Shown one piece after another: positions 7,958-18,555 of a DNA stretch of 64,000 bases (position 1 is its first letter; every line of letters starts with the position of its first letter). The notes beneath the pieces were generated by a model. It searched no databases, had not been told where the DNA came from, and saw nothing but the letters and a program-made list of their open reading frames with translations. Both the position numbers and the translations under genes were made by a program. Where the stretch lies: contig NZ_BAMJ01000002.1 in assembly GCF_000615805.1 (NCBI RefSeq), positions 1 through 64,000 on the forward strand, in the 5' to 3' direction. The DNA is from Latilactobacillus fuchuensis DSM 14340 = JCM 11249 (lineage in GTDB: Bacteria; Bacillota; Bacilli; Lactobacillales; Lactobacillaceae).

Positions 7958-9124
7958 ATGATTAAAGGGTTAGGTAAGTGGCTGATTGCAATCGTAGGTG
8001 TCGGCATTATTCTTTACGGAATTGTGGGGATTGCCCAACGACAGACGACGGCTAAATCGCAAGTGACGAGTCATAGTAGTCGGCGACAAGCTAGTGAAAA
8101 ACGGTCGAGTAAGACCAAGACTAAGACCAAGACCAAGACTAAGACTAAGACAACGCCAACTGAGACGCGTAAACAGCCAACGATTAATCAGGATCCGGCA
8201 CTAGACGATTATTTTAAAAACCTAGGTTTTTCGGGGACCGTTTTAATCGTCAAAGATCAAAAGGTCATCCTGAACAAAGGCTACGGACTCGCTAATCAAA
8301 CGACGCAACAGGTCAATGATCCCAATACGTTGTATCCAATCGGTTCAACTGAGAAGGCGATGATCGCCACCGGTATTTTGCAATTACAAGAAAAACACCG
8401 ATTAGCCGTCAATGATCCGGTTGCCAAATATTTGCCCGATTTCCCCAATGGTCAGCAAATGACGTTGGCCGATTTAATGCACCATACTTCAGGAATTGTG
8501 GGGCGCAATCAGGATAATCAAACGAAGACCAGTCAACAATTATTGCAAGAAATTATCGCTAACGGGATTCAGGGACAGCCGGGGCAGTGGCATTATTTGG
8601 ATGCGAATTACATTGTTCTGACCAAAATTTTAGAACAGGTCAGCCACCAATCCTATCAAACGTACCTTAAACAACATATTTTTAAGCCGAGTCAAATGAT
8701 GACGGCTGATTTTATGACGACTAAGTACGGCCAATTAACCGCAGCATCGGTCGGCTACGAAATGGTGAATAATCAATTGAAGGCGGGCGTCTTACCTAAT
8801 TTTTCCCAATTATACGGGGTTGGGGATCTCTATATGACCGCGACGGATTTATACCGGTTTGATCAAGCGTTGTTTACACACCACCTATTGACTGAGGCGA
8901 GTACCAATTTGATGTTTCAACCAGGCAGTCAATCCCATTACGGTATGGGTTTTTATAACGATCCGGCATTAATCGTTAACCGCGGTTATTTATCGGGATG
9001 GAGTATTTCGAACGGCTTTAGCCACGGGGGTCGAATTTATATTATTTTATGTCAAAATGTTAAAAATTCGTCAATTTCATTGGGAAGGATCAATGGGGAT
9101 CTCTACACTAAACTCGTGGTATAA
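7958..9124 (+). CDS. Membrane-anchored beta-lactamase-fold serine hydrolase
   Basis: 388-residue exported protein of the beta-lactamase/class C penicillin-binding protein superfamily. A signal anchor sits near residues 5-26. A low-complexity linker with seven Lys-Thr pairs (residues 52-65) follows, then the catalytic domain. The active-site SxxK is STEK in PIGSTEKAMIATG, and the third motif is HGG in FSHGGRIY. The usual YSN is replaced by YLD in WHYLDANYIVL, or is shifted. Substrate unknown: such proteins may be D-Ala carboxypeptidases, esterases or teichoic-acid enzymes, and resistance should not be assumed. Start ATG 7958 follows AGAGGAGA; upstream in-frame codons lack a ribosome site. Confidence 0.85.
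   Translation: MIKGLGKWLIAIVGVGIILYGIVGIAQRQTTAKSQVTSHSSRRQASEKRSSKTKTKTKTKTKTKTTPTETRKQPTINQDPALDDYFKNLGFSGTVLIVKDQKVILNKGYGLANQTTQQVNDPNTLYPIGSTEKAMIATGILQLQEKHRLAVNDPVAKYLPDFPNGQQMTLADLMHHTSGIVGRNQDNQTKTSQQLLQEIIANGIQGQPGQWHYLDANYIVLTKILEQVSHQSYQTYLKQHIFKPSQMMTADFMTTKYGQLTAASVGYEMVNNQLKAGVLPNFSQLYGVGDLYMTATDLYRFDQALFTHHLLTEASTNLMFQPGSQSHYGMGFYNDPALIVNRGYLSGWSISNGFSHGGRIYIILCQNVKNSSISLGRINGDLYTKLVV
8111..8152 (+). repeat. Hexamer tandem repeat AAGACY x7 inside the serine hydrolase gene
   Basis: Seven in-frame copies of AAGACC/AAGACT (the last is AAGACA) encode seven Lys-Thr pairs in the linker. Because the unit is six bases, copy-number change would alter linker length without breaking the frame. 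Confidence 0.9.
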
Positions 9125-9201
9125 TTAGCATTGTGAAGGCTACCGATAGTTACGACTATCATTTATTGGCGAAGTTATTTAATTGTGTAAAATTTAATTT
9201 A

Positions 9202-9261
9202 GCTAAACGCTTTCATTTTGGACAATAATAATCTATAATACGTCTCAAGGAAACGTTTTCT
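9202..9261 (+). promoter_or_regulatory. glpKOF promoter with two cre-like sites
   Basis: The -10 TATAAT lies at 9234-9239. A cre-like sequence overlaps the -35 region (9202-9215, reverse strand TGAAAGCGTTTAGC). A second lies just downstream of the start point (9248-9261, AGGAAACGTTTTCT). Each matches 12 of 14 positions of the CcpA consensus by eye, so glucose repression through CcpA is inferred. Confidence 0.6.
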
Positions 9262-9276
9262 AATCTTTTTAGATAA

Positions 9277-10806
<1,530 letters not shown>

Positions 10807-10817
10807 GGAGGATTATT

Positions 10818-12643
10818 ATGACATTTTCAAAAACATCACGGCAACAAACAATTCAAGATTTAAAGAATGAACCATTAGATCTATTAATTATCGGTGGTGG
10901 GATTACGGGTGCTGGTGTAGCGATTCAAGCCGCTGCTTCAGGCATTAAAACCGGTTTGATCGAAATGCAAGATTTTGCTGAAGGGACGTCATCTCGTTCA
11001 ACGAAGTTAGTGCATGGTGGGATTCGTTATTTGAAGACTTTCGATGTTGGCGTTGTGGCTGATACCGTTAGTGAACGTGCGGTAGTTCAAGGGATTGCAC
11101 CTCATATTCCACGGCCTACACCAATGCTATTACCAATCTATGACGAACCAGAAGCAACGTATGATATGTTTAGTGTCAAAATTGCGATGGATCTTTATGA
11201 TCAATTAGCTGGTGTGACTGGGACCCAATATGCCAATTACACCATCGATCGCAATGAAGTTTTACAAAGAGAACCTGGCTTGAAAGCTGACAAACTAAAG
11301 GGTGCCGGTGTGTATCTTGATTTTGTCAACAACGATGCCCGTTTAGTCATCGAAAACATTAAAGAAGCGGATGAATTAGGCGCACACGTTGCCAGCCACG
11401 TTAAAGCGGTTGGTATGACTTATGACGCACAAGGCCGAGTTAATGGTTTGGAAGCGCATGATGAATTAACTGATGAAACGTTCAAGATTAACGCTAAATT
11501 AGTGATTAATACGGCCGGCCCTTGGGTGGATAAGGTCAACGCTTTAAATACCAAAGCACCAAAACACGAAACACTGCGTCCAACTAAAGGGATTCATTTA
11601 GTCGTTGATGACAGTCGTTTACCAGTGCCACAACCAACGTATTTTGATTCTGGATTACATGATGGTCGGATGATTTTCGTGGTCCCACGCGAAGGCAAAA
11701 CTTATTTTGGGACAACTGATACGGATTATACGGGCGATTACAAACACCCACGCGTTGAACAACCGGATGTTGATTACCTATTGAAAGCTGTTAATAATCG
11801 TTATCCAAACGTCCAAATTAAGTTAGCTGATATTGAAGCAAGCTGGGCTGGTTTACGACCATTGATCGCTAATAACGGGAGTTCCGATTATAACGGTGGT
11901 GGCGCGAATGCCGGTAAGGTTTCCGAAGAATCATTTAACCATTTAATCGACACCGTCAATAACTTTGAAAATAAAACAGCCGTACGTGGTGATGTTGAAA
12001 AGGCCATCAGTCAATTGAAGACCGCTCATGCTGAAGAAACCACTAATCCGTCACAAGTTTCTCGTGGGAGTGATTTGAAGACTGCTGAAAACGGCTTATT
12101 AACCCTATCAGGTGGTAAAATTACTGACTACCGTAAGATGCAGCCGGTGCGCTTGATTTAATTCGTGAAACTTTGAAGACTGATTTTAAGGAACAAGTTC
12201 GTGAAGTTGATTCTAAGAAATTACAAGTTTCAGGCGGTCATTTTGATCCGAATAACGTTGACGACACATTGAAATTCTATGCACAAGTAGCCATCAACAA
12301 AGGGATTGCTGAAGACGATGCGCGTGATTTAGCTAACCGCTTTGGTTCAAACGTTAGTCGCGTGGTTTCATACGCGGATCAAGGGGTTGCTGAAGGGTTA
12401 AACTTGAAAGAAACAATCAGTTTACGTTACTCAGTCAACGAAGAAATGACCTTAACACCGGTCGATTATTTATTACGTCGGACTAACTTTGTCCTATTCC
12501 ACAATGATCAATTAGTAGCGATTAAACAACCAGTGATTGATGAAATGGCCAAGTTATTAAACTGGGATGCCACTGAAAAAGCAGCACAAACAGCACAATT
12601 AGACGCTGCAATTGCTGAAGCACAACTTGATTATTTAAAATAG
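10818..12643 (+). CDS. glpO: Alpha-glycerophosphate oxidase GlpO (frameshifted as sequenced)
   Basis: FAD enzyme that oxidises glycerol 3-phosphate to dihydroxyacetone phosphate. The oxidase form uses O2 and makes H2O2. The N-terminal FAD loop is LLIIGGGITGAGVA near residue 22. The extra segment of about 50 residues before SGGKITDYRKM (VNNFENKTAVRG to SDLKTAENG) marks GlpO rather than short GlpD. The frame breaks after RKM at about 12140. Adding one G gives RKMAAGALDLIRETLK and a continuous 608-residue enzyme ending at 12643, the usual GlpO size. The downstream ORF has no start signals of its own. Start ATG 10818 follows GAGGAGG, twelve bases after glpK. Confidence 0.9.
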
Positions 12644-12666
12644 TCAATTAACTGGGAGGAAAACTG

Positions 12667-13386
12667 ATGGATAATTCAATTATGGTTCAAGCGCTAGGCG
12701 AACTTGTCGGCACATTTATCTTAGTACTCTTGGGTGACGGGGTTGTTGCTGGCGTTAGTTTAGCAAAAACCAAAGCGAACGGTGCGGGTTGGATTGCAAT
12801 TACCCTTGGTTGGGGATTCGCAGTCACACTCGGGGTGTACGCATCATCCTTTATGGGACCAGCTCATTTAAATCCAGCCGTGACTGTTGCTTTTGCAATC
12901 ATCGGCAAAACACCTTGGGCGGCGGTCTTACCATTTATCATCGCCCAAATGATTGGGGCGTTCTTAGGAGCGGTTGTCGTCTGGGTTCAATACTATCCAC
13001 ACTGGGCAGCGACTAAGGATCAAGCCGCAATTCTAGGGACTTTTGCAACCGGGCCTGCCATTCGCAGTCCGTTTGCCAACATGATGAGTGAATTAATCGG
13101 GACATTTGTCTTGATCTTCTCATTATTGGCTTTGACACGTGGTCAATTCACTGATGGGTTAAACCCATTGGTCGTGGGCGTCATTATCACGGCTATCGGC
13201 TTATCACTCGGTGGGACGACCGGTTACGCGATTAATCCAGCCCGGGACTTGGGCCCACGGATTGCGCATGCGGTCTTACCAATTGCCAATAAAGGTGATT
13301 CGGATTGGTCATACGCTTGGATTCCAGTCGTTGGCCCAATTATCGGTGGTATCTTAGGCGCACTATGCTTCGTGATGTTACCTTAA
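12667..13386 (+). CDS. glpF: Glycerol uptake facilitator GlpF (MIP family)
   Basis: Aquaglyceroporin channel of the plasma membrane, 239 residues with six membrane helices. Both pore half-helix motifs are present: HLNPAVTVA near residue 67 and INPARDLGPR near 188. The Asp after the second NPAR favours glycerol over water in this family. It is third in the glycerol operon, after TGGGAGG. The stop codon already lies within the first copy of a 25-base direct repeat that begins a structured repeat array. Confidence 0.96.
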   Translation: MDNSIMVQALGELVGTFILVLLGDGVVAGVSLAKTKANGAGWIAITLGWGFAVTLGVYASSFMGPAHLNPAVTVAFAIIGKTPWAAVLPFIIAQMIGAFLGAVVVWVQYYPHWAATKDQAAILGTFATGPAIRSPFANMMSELIGTFVLIFSLLALTRGQFTDGLNPLVVGVIITAIGLSLGGTTGYAINPARDLGPRIAHAVLPIANKGDSDWSYAWIPVVGPIIGGILGALCFVMLP

Positions 13387-13393
13387 ATAAGTG

Positions 13394-13511
13394 AGTGCTA
13401 ACTCAAGTTGGTTAGGCTTTGAGGATTAACCTAGAAATCAGCGTTATGATTTGTACTCTGAATCATAACGCTGATTTTGTAGTTAACCGGAAAAGGCTAC
13501 TTGAGGAGCAC
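13394..13511 (+). repeat. Structured repeat unit 1 (118 nt)
   Basis: A closing stem GTGCT..CTCAAG / CTTGAG.AGCAC encloses an inner long hairpin of 17 perfect pairs with arms AAATCAGCGTTATGATT and AATCATAACGCTGATTT. An internal loop contains GTAGTTAACCGGA. It lies in the 3' untranslated region of the glp operon. Confidence 0.7.
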
Positions 13512-13522
13512 GTTAATAAGTG

Positions 13523-13638
13523 AGTGCTAACTCAAGCGTCTAAACCTTGAGCATAACCTAAGAATTGTCCATATGATTTGAATTTTAATCATGTGGGCAA
13601 TTCTGTAGTTAGGCGGAGAGGTTTGCTTGAGGAAGCAC
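13523..13638 (+). repeat. Structured repeat unit 2 (116 nt)
   Basis: It has the same closing stem as unit 1. The inner hairpin GAATTG.CCATATGATT / AATCATGTGG.CAATTC differs in sequence from unit 1 but keeps pairing, which implies selection on RNA structure. The internal loop GTAGTTAGGCGGAGAGG is shared in outline. Confidence 0.7.
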
Positions 13639-13667
13639 GTTAAGAAGTGAGTGCTAACTCAAGTTGA

Positions 13668-13705
13668 AAAAGCGATTATCCAGAACTAAGGATAGTCGCT
13701 TTTTT
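13668..13705 (+). terminator. Terminator of the glp operon and repeat array
   Basis: The stem AAAGCGATTATCC / GGATAGTCGCTTTTTT around AGAACTAA carries the TATCC/AGGATA core found in three other terminators here. Confidence 0.88.
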
Positions 13706-13772
13706 GATATTCGCATTTTTATTCTTAAAGAAGGCAATTTTCCATCTGCAAAAACCTAACGTTCGTAATTTA

Positions 13773-13844
13773 CGTACAATTAATATTAAAATTAACTAAT
13801 AATTCGGTATTTGCTTTGACATATTCAAATTTGCTTGTTAAAAT
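13773..13844 (+). promoter_or_regulatory. purEKB promoter with inverted PurBox pair
   Basis: TTGACA (13816-13821) and TAAAAT (13839-13844) are 17 bases apart. Upstream, CGTACAAT (13773-13780) and inverted ATAATTCG (13799-13806, reading CGAATTAT) are separated by 18 bases. This resembles the paired PurBox of PurR with consensus CCGAACAWT, and the spacing matches that before purC. PurR control is inferred. Confidence 0.6.
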
Positions 13845-13880
13845 CAAAGCATAATATAGATAAGAAAGCGGGCAGATTGA

Positions 13881-14366
13881 ATGACGGATGTAGCGATTGT
13901 AATGGGGTCGATTTCGGATTGGTCAACCATGAAAGCGACAGCGGATATGTTGACTGAATTAGGGGTTAGTTACGAGACACAGATTATTTCAGCCCACCGG
14001 ATGCCGATGGAGATGGTTGCTTTTGCGCAACAGGCACAAGCCAAAGGTTATCGCGTGATTATTGCGGGTGCGGGTGGTGCGGCTCATTTACCTGGAATGC
14101 TAGCGGCGAATACAATCTTGCCGGTCATTGGTGTGCCCATTCAAAGCAAAGCCCTAAATGGGATGGATTCGTTATTATCGATTGTCCAAATGCCGAGCGG
14201 CGTACCCGTTGCAACGGTCGCGATTGGTCAGGCGGGTGCCGTTAACGCGGGCATCTTAGCGACTCAAATCTGTGGGTTGCAAATACCGGCTTATCAAACC
14301 GCTTTGACAACTTACCAACAAAAGCTTCATCAAAAGGCGGTGGCCAGTAATGAACAACTCAACTAA
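13881..14366 (+). CDS. purE: N5-carboxyaminoimidazole ribonucleotide mutase PurE
   Basis: Converts N5-CAIR to CAIR in de novo purine synthesis. The 161 residues fit class I Pur[11 protein letters not shown] (about 9-18) binds the phosphate, SAHRMP holds the catalytic His, and [13 protein letters not shown] is the conserved glycine loop. It is the first gene of purEKB. Its end overlaps the purK start by 17 bases, so the two partner enzymes are likely co-translated. Confidence 0.96.
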   Translation: MTDVAIVMGSISDWSTMKATADMLTELGVSYETQIISAHRMPMEMVAFAQQAQAKGYRVIIAGAGGAAHLPGMLAANTILPVIGVPIQSKALNGMDSLLSIVQMPSGVPVATVAIGQAGAVNAGILATQICGLQIPAYQTALTTYQQKLHQKAVASNEQLN

Positions 14367-15483
14367 ACCAGCCATTATGCCGGGTGAAACGATTGGCATC
14401 ATTGGTGGCGGACAGTTAGGTCAAATGATGACGATGGCGGCTAAATCAATGGGCTATCGGGTTTTGATTCTAGACCCACAAGCGGATTGTCCGGCCGGGC
14501 AAGTCGCTGACGGTCAGATCATTGCGGCCTATGATAGTGAAGCACAAATTATTGAATTAGCACAAAAAAGTGATGTTGTGACATACGAATTCGAAAACGT
14601 TGACGCGGCAACCATCGAAAAGGCGCAAGCGTTCAGTCAATTTCCACAGGGGACAAAAGCTTTACGGATTTCACAGGATCGGGTTTTAGAAAAACAATTT
14701 TTAGCCGCACAAGAATTGCCGCACGCTGCTTTTGAAGTGGTCACGACCGAAGTTGAATTAACAACCGCGGTAGCCAAGATTGGGTTGCCGGCGATTTTAA
14801 AAACGACGCGTGGTGGCTACGATGGTAAGGGACAGTTGGTTTTAAACAGAGCGGTCGATTTAGCACAAGCGACACTGTTATTGCAATCTGGACCTTGTGT
14901 ATTGGAAGCGATGGTTGATTTTAACCGCGAAATTTCAGTAATGATTAGTCAGAATTGGGACGGACAACAGAGTGTTTTCCCGGTGATTGAAAATCAACAT
15001 CGGCATAATATTCTACATATCAGCATCAGTCCCGCTCGCATTACACGTGCGTTAGCTCAGCAGGCGCAGGCCATTGCCACTAAGATTGCGACCGAGATTG
15101 AATTGGTGGGGACGTTAGGCATTGAATTTTTCGTTACAGCGCAAGGTGAATTGTACGTCAACGAAATTGCACCCAGACCCCATAACTCGGGGCATCTAAC
15201 GATTGAAGCTTGCGACTGGTCCCAATTTGCCACGCACATTCGTGGTGTTTGTAATTGGCCGCTAGCAACCCCACAACAATGGCAACCCGCAATTATGGTG
15301 AACGTTTTGGGCCAAGATGTTGCAGAAGCCCTTAAAGTCAGCCAACAACAAGCCACTTGGCATTATCACGATTACGGGAAAGCTGAACGCAAGCTTAATC
15401 GTAAGATGGGTCACATCACGATTTTAACGGATCAACCTGAAACAACCCTAGCACAAATTAAAGCGACCCAAATTTGGGACTAA
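14350..15483 (+). CDS. purK: N5-carboxyaminoimidazole ribonucleotide synthase PurK
   Basis: ATP-grasp enzyme that carboxylates AIR with bicarbonate to N5-CAIR, the substrate of PurE. The N-terminal [20 protein letters not shown] is diagnostic. The central ATP-grasp contains [12 protein letters not shown], and [18 protein letters not shown] lies near residue 270. The 377 residues match the family. It overlaps purE and is followed 18 bases later by purB. Confidence 0.96.
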   Translation: MNNSTKPAIMPGETIGIIGGGQLGQMMTMAAKSMGYRVLILDPQADCPAGQVADGQIIAAYDSEAQIIELAQKSDVVTYEFENVDAATIEKAQAFSQFPQGTKALRISQDRVLEKQFLAAQELPHAAFEVVTTEVELTTAVAKIGLPAILKTTRGGYDGKGQLVLNRAVDLAQATLLLQSGPCVLEAMVDFNREISVMISQNWDGQQSVFPVIENQHRHNILHISISPARITRALAQQAQAIATKIATEIELVGTLGIEFFVTAQGELYVNEIAPRPHNSGHLTIEACDWSQFATHIRGVCNWPLATPQQWQPAIMVNVLGQDVAEALKVSQQQATWHYHDYGKAERKLNRKMGHITILTDQPETTLAQIKATQIWD

Positions 15484-15501
15484 CTAAAGGAGCTCAACAA
15501 C

Positions 15502-16794
15502 ATGATTGAACGTTATACGAATCCCGAAATGGGTGCAATCTGGACTGACGAAAATAAATATCAAGCGTGGTTGGATGTTGAAATTCTAGCCGATGAAGCT
15601 TGGGCCGAATTGGGCCATATTCCGGCTGAAGATGCCGCCAAGATTCGCGCTAATGCGAGTTTTTCAGTCCCCCGTATTCTAGAAATTGAACAAACAACCC
15701 GTCACGATGTTGTCGCATTCACGCGGACCGTTTCGGAATCATTAGGCGCAGAACGTAAATGGGTTCATTACGGTTTAACTTCAACAGACGTGGTCGATAC
15801 GGCTTACGGTCATTTATTGAAACAAGCCAACGCTATTTTGCGAGCCGACATTGATGAATTGATGGCGGTCGTTGCGAAACAAGCAGTTCGTTATAAAAAG
15901 ACGGTCATGATGGGCCGGACACATGGGGTCCACGCTGAACCGACAACGTTCGGTTTAAAATTAGCATTGTGGTATTCAGAATTAAAACGGCACAAAGCGC
16001 GTTTTGACGAAGCGGCTAAAGGTGTTGAAGCTGGTAAAATCAGTGGGGCAGTCGGCACGTTTGCCAATATTCCACCATTTGTCGAAGCCTACGTCTGTGA
16101 ACACCTTGGGATTCGGGCCCAAGAAATTTCAACGCAAGTCCTACCGCGTGATTTACACGCAGCGTATGTCGCTGAAATGGCTTTGTTAGCAACTTCGATT
16201 GAAAAATTTGCGACTGAAATTCGCGGATTACAAAAATCAGAAACCCGTGAAGTCGAAGAACATTTCGCCAAAGGCCAAAAAGGGTCTTCAGCCATGCCGC
16301 ATAAACGGAATCCGATTGGTTCCGAAAACATCACGGGCTTGACTCGGGTGATCCGCGGCCATATGGTGACGGCTTATGAAGACGTCGCTCTCTGGCACGA
16401 ACGGGATATTTCCCACAGCTCAGCCGAACGGATTATTTTACCGGATACGACGATTTTACTCGATTATATCTTAAAACGATTCACAAAAATTATCGGAGAA
16501 TTAACTGTTTTCCCCGAAAATATGAAACGTAATATGGGCCGGACATTCGGTTTGATTTATAGCCAACGAGTGTTGCTGAAGTTGATTGATCAAGGGTTAT
16601 CCCGCGAAGCAGCGTACGATTTGATTCAACCGAAGACGGCTCAATCATGGGACGAACAAATTGATTTCAGACCATTGTTAGAGGCGGATCCTAAAATTAT
16701 GACTGTTCTATCAACTGCTGATTTAGATGACGCCTTTGATTATCATTACCACATTCGCCGCGTTGACGAAATTTTTGAACGGGTCGGTTTATAG
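15502..16794 (+). CDS. purB: Adenylosuccinate lyase PurB
   Basis: Cleaves SAICAR to AICAR and adenylosuccinate to AMP, releasing fumarate. The 430 residues belong to the aspartase/fumarase superfamily, shown by the signature [11 protein letters not shown] near residue 263. TSTDVVDTA and [14 protein letters not shown] supply the other active-site segments. It is the last gene of the first purine unit; a strong terminator follows, so purC must be expressed from its own promoter. Confidence 0.97.
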   Translation: MIERYTNPEMGAIWTDENKYQAWLDVEILADEAWAELGHIPAEDAAKIRANASFSVPRILEIEQTTRHDVVAFTRTVSESLGAERKWVHYGLTSTDVVDTAYGHLLKQANAILRADIDELMAVVAKQAVRYKKTVMMGRTHGVHAEPTTFGLKLALWYSELKRHKARFDEAAKGVEAGKISGAVGTFANIPPFVEAYVCEHLGIRAQEISTQVLPRDLHAAYVAEMALLATSIEKFATEIRGLQKSETREVEEHFAKGQKGSSAMPHKRNPIGSENITGLTRVIRGHMVTAYEDVALWHERDISHSSAERIILPDTTILLDYILKRFTKIIGELTVFPENMKRNMGRTFGLIYSQRVLLKLIDQGLSREAAYDLIQPKTAQSWDEQIDFRPLLEADPKIMTVLSTADLDDAFDYHYHIRRVDEIFERVGL

Positions 16795-16801
16795 ACCATT
16801 A

Positions 16802-16837
16802 AAACTTTGAAATCCACTGTGTTTTCAAAGTTTTTTT
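16802..16837 (+). terminator. Terminator after purB
   Basis: The stem AAAACTTTGAAA / TTTTCAAAGTTTT is followed by a T-run. It separates purEKB from purC. Confidence 0.88.
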
Positions 16838-16853
16838 ACACAAAAAAGTGAAA

Positions 16854-16887
16854 CGAACAATTATTATAATACGACGGATATTGTCCG
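16854..16887 (+). promoter_or_regulatory. purC operon operator: inverted PurBox pair
   Basis: CGAACAAT (16854-16861) and inverted ATTGTCCG (16880-16887, reading CGGACAAT) are 18 bases apart. The -10 TATAAT (16865-16870) lies between them. The half-sites match the Gram-positive PurBox, and the spacing is identical to the purE site. Confidence 0.68.
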
Positions 16888-16904
16888 CTAATTGGAGGAG
16901 AAAG

Positions 16905-17630
16905 ATGACTAACGAACTCATTTATTCAGGTAAAGCGAAGGATTTGATGACGACTGATAATCCGGAAATTTTAAAAATGGTCTATAAAGATCAGGCGACT
17001 GCGTTAAACGGCAAACGTAAAGAACAGATTGTCGGCAAGGGTCGCGTTAACCATCAGATTTCGAATTTAATTTTTGATTATTTAAAACAAAAGGGAATTG
17101 AAACCCATTTGGTTCAAAATTTATCAGAAACCGAACAACTCGTTAAAAAAGTTGAGATTATCCCGTTAGAAGTCGTTTTACGCAACGTTGTAGCTGGCAG
17201 TTTCGCCCGTAAGTTTGGGCAACGGGTCGGTCAAACCTTACAGACCCCGATTATTGAATACTATTTCAAAAACGATGCGCTGGATGATCCTGCGATTAAT
17301 ATCTCACAAGCCACGGCTTTGAAACTGGTCAGTTTAGCTGAGATTCAAACGATTGAAGCGATGACCAACACGGTTAATCAATTACTAACTGAGTTGTTTA
17401 ATCAAATTGGGATTGATCTGGTTGATTTCAAATTAGAATTTGGTCGTTATCGGGGCCGCTTGATTTTAGCGGATGAATTTTCACCGGATAATTGTCGCTT
17501 GTGGGATCAAAAGAGTCACGCATCGCTCGATAAAGATGTTTTCCGTCAAAATCAAGGCGATTTAGTGACGGTTTATCAAGAAGTATTACAACGCTTAGAC
17601 CAAACAATTGGAGGACAACAACATGTATAA
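16905..17630 (+). CDS. purC: SAICAR synthase PurC
   Basis: Condenses CAIR with aspartate using ATP. The 241 residues match Bacillus-type PurC. IYSGKAKDLM near the N-terminus, LEVVLRNVVAGSFARKFG near residue 85 and LVDFKLEFGR...DEFSPDNCRLWD are family hallmarks. The start ATG 16905 has GGAGGAG just upstream; the longer frame to 16848 has no ribosome site and would cover the operator. The gene overlaps purS by eight bases. Confidence 0.96.
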   Translation: MTNELIYSGKAKDLMTTDNPEILKMVYKDQATALNGKRKEQIVGKGRVNHQISNLIFDYLKQKGIETHLVQNLSETEQLVKKVEIIPLEVVLRNVVAGSFARKFGQRVGQTLQTPIIEYYFKNDALDDPAINISQATALKLVSLAEIQTIEAMTNTVNQLLTELFNQIGIDLVDFKLEFGRYRGRLILADEFSPDNCRLWDQKSHASLDKDVFRQNQGDLVTVYQEVLQRLDQTIGGQQHV

Positions 17631-17879
17631 CGTTCAAGTACACGTCACTTATAAAGATTCAGTACTCGATCCACAAGGCCAAGCCGTTCAAGGGGCCGTT
17701 GCTCGTTTAGGTTTTGAAGGCGTCGATCATATGCGGATTGGTAAATTCTTCGAGATGCAAGTTGCTGGTAGTGATCAAGCGCCGTCACTGAAAAAGTGGA
17801 AGCCATCTGTGATCAATTATTAGCCAACCCCAACATGGAACAATATCGGTATGACATTCAAAGTATGGAGGCTGAATAA
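17623..17879 (+). CDS. purS: FGAM synthase subunit PurS (frameshifted as sequenced)
   Basis: Small scaffold subunit of the PurSQL formylglycinamidine synthase, which transfers ammonia between PurQ and PurL. The first 54 or so residues ([35 protein letters not shown]) are typical. The frame then breaks near 17781. Adding one G makes [20 protein letters not shown]...YDIQSMEAE with TAA at 17879, for 85 residues, normal for PurS. ATG 17623 follows GGAGG. The stop overlaps the purQ ATG by one base. Confidence 0.88.
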
Positions 17880-18555
17880 TGAAATTTGCCGTCTTGGTGT
17901 TTCCGGGTTCTAATTGTGATGCCGATTTATACCACGCGATTGTTGATGCGTGTCACGAAGAAGCAGCTTATGTGCCTTATACGGCAACCAGTTTAGCTGG
18001 TTTTGACGCTGTTTTAATCCCAGGTGGTTTTTCATACGGTGATTATTTACGGAGTGGCGCGATTGCCAAACTAGCACCGATCATGCAGCCGTTATTGAAT
18101 TTGCGGAAGCGGGCAAACCAGTTTTAGGAATTTGCAACGGTTTCCAAATTTTAACTGAAGCCGGATTATTGCCAGGAACGTTAATGCCCAATCGGCAAAC
18201 TCATTTCCTATGCGATACGGTCGCACTCCAAGTGACCAACAATCAAACGATGTTTACCAATCAATATGCAAATGGCGCCCAAATTGCGTTGCCAATTGCG
18301 CACGGTGAAGGCAATTACTATTGTGACGCCCAAACCTTGGCTACATTAAAAGCCAATCAGCAAATTGCGTTTACGTATCAAGAAGACGTCAATGGGAGTT
18401 TGGCCAACATTGCCGGCATCACCAATCAACAAGGCAATGTCTTAGGCATGATGCCCCATCCCGAACGGGCGGTTGAAGCTTTATTAGGTAGTACCGATGG
18501 GTTAAACGTGTTTAAATCAATTTTAACGACTTTTAAAGGGGTGAGCCAAGTATGA
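17879..18555 (+). CDS. purQ: FGAM synthase subunit PurQ, glutaminase (frameshifted as sequenced)
   Basis: Class I glutamine amidotransferase subunit that supplies ammonia to PurL. The N-terminal [19 protein letters not shown] and [16 protein letters not shown] are diagnostic. The frame is lost near 18088. One added G gives [25 protein letters not shown], restoring the nucleophile Cys in GICNGFQ. The His/Glu pair follows in [10 protein letters not shown]. The restored length is 225 residues. Without the repair the two halves lack a complete active site. It overlaps both neighbours. Confidence 0.9.

Larger units (their letters stand above)
13383..13663 (+). repeat. Three 25-base direct repeats spaced by about 128 bases
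   Basis: Copies are at 13383-13407, 13512-13536 and 13639-13663. All share AAGTGAGTGCTAACTCAAG and differ only in the first few bases. Each of the first two repeats starts a structured unit. A related copy (AAGTGCTGACTCATC) lies near 26663. The intervals are 104 and 102 bases and are similar to each other, so this is not a CRISPR. Confidence 0.85.

Noticed and set aside
9146-9161. GATAGT/ACTATC hairpin after the serine hydrolase gene as a terminator
   Set aside because: Short stem and no T-run; transcription could read toward glpK or stop elsewhere.
12173-12643. Separate gene downstream of glpO
   Set aside because: It is the C-terminal end of GlpO in a shifted frame, with no ribosome site.
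13383-13663. CRISPR-like array of direct repeats
   Set aside because: Intervals are 102-104 bases and similar to each other, and there are only three repeats and no cas genes nearby.
13383-13663. Integron attC-like sites (a GTTAGGC occurs in unit 2)
   Set aside because: No integrase, no gene cassettes between units, and the core motif is not conserved in unit 1 or 3.
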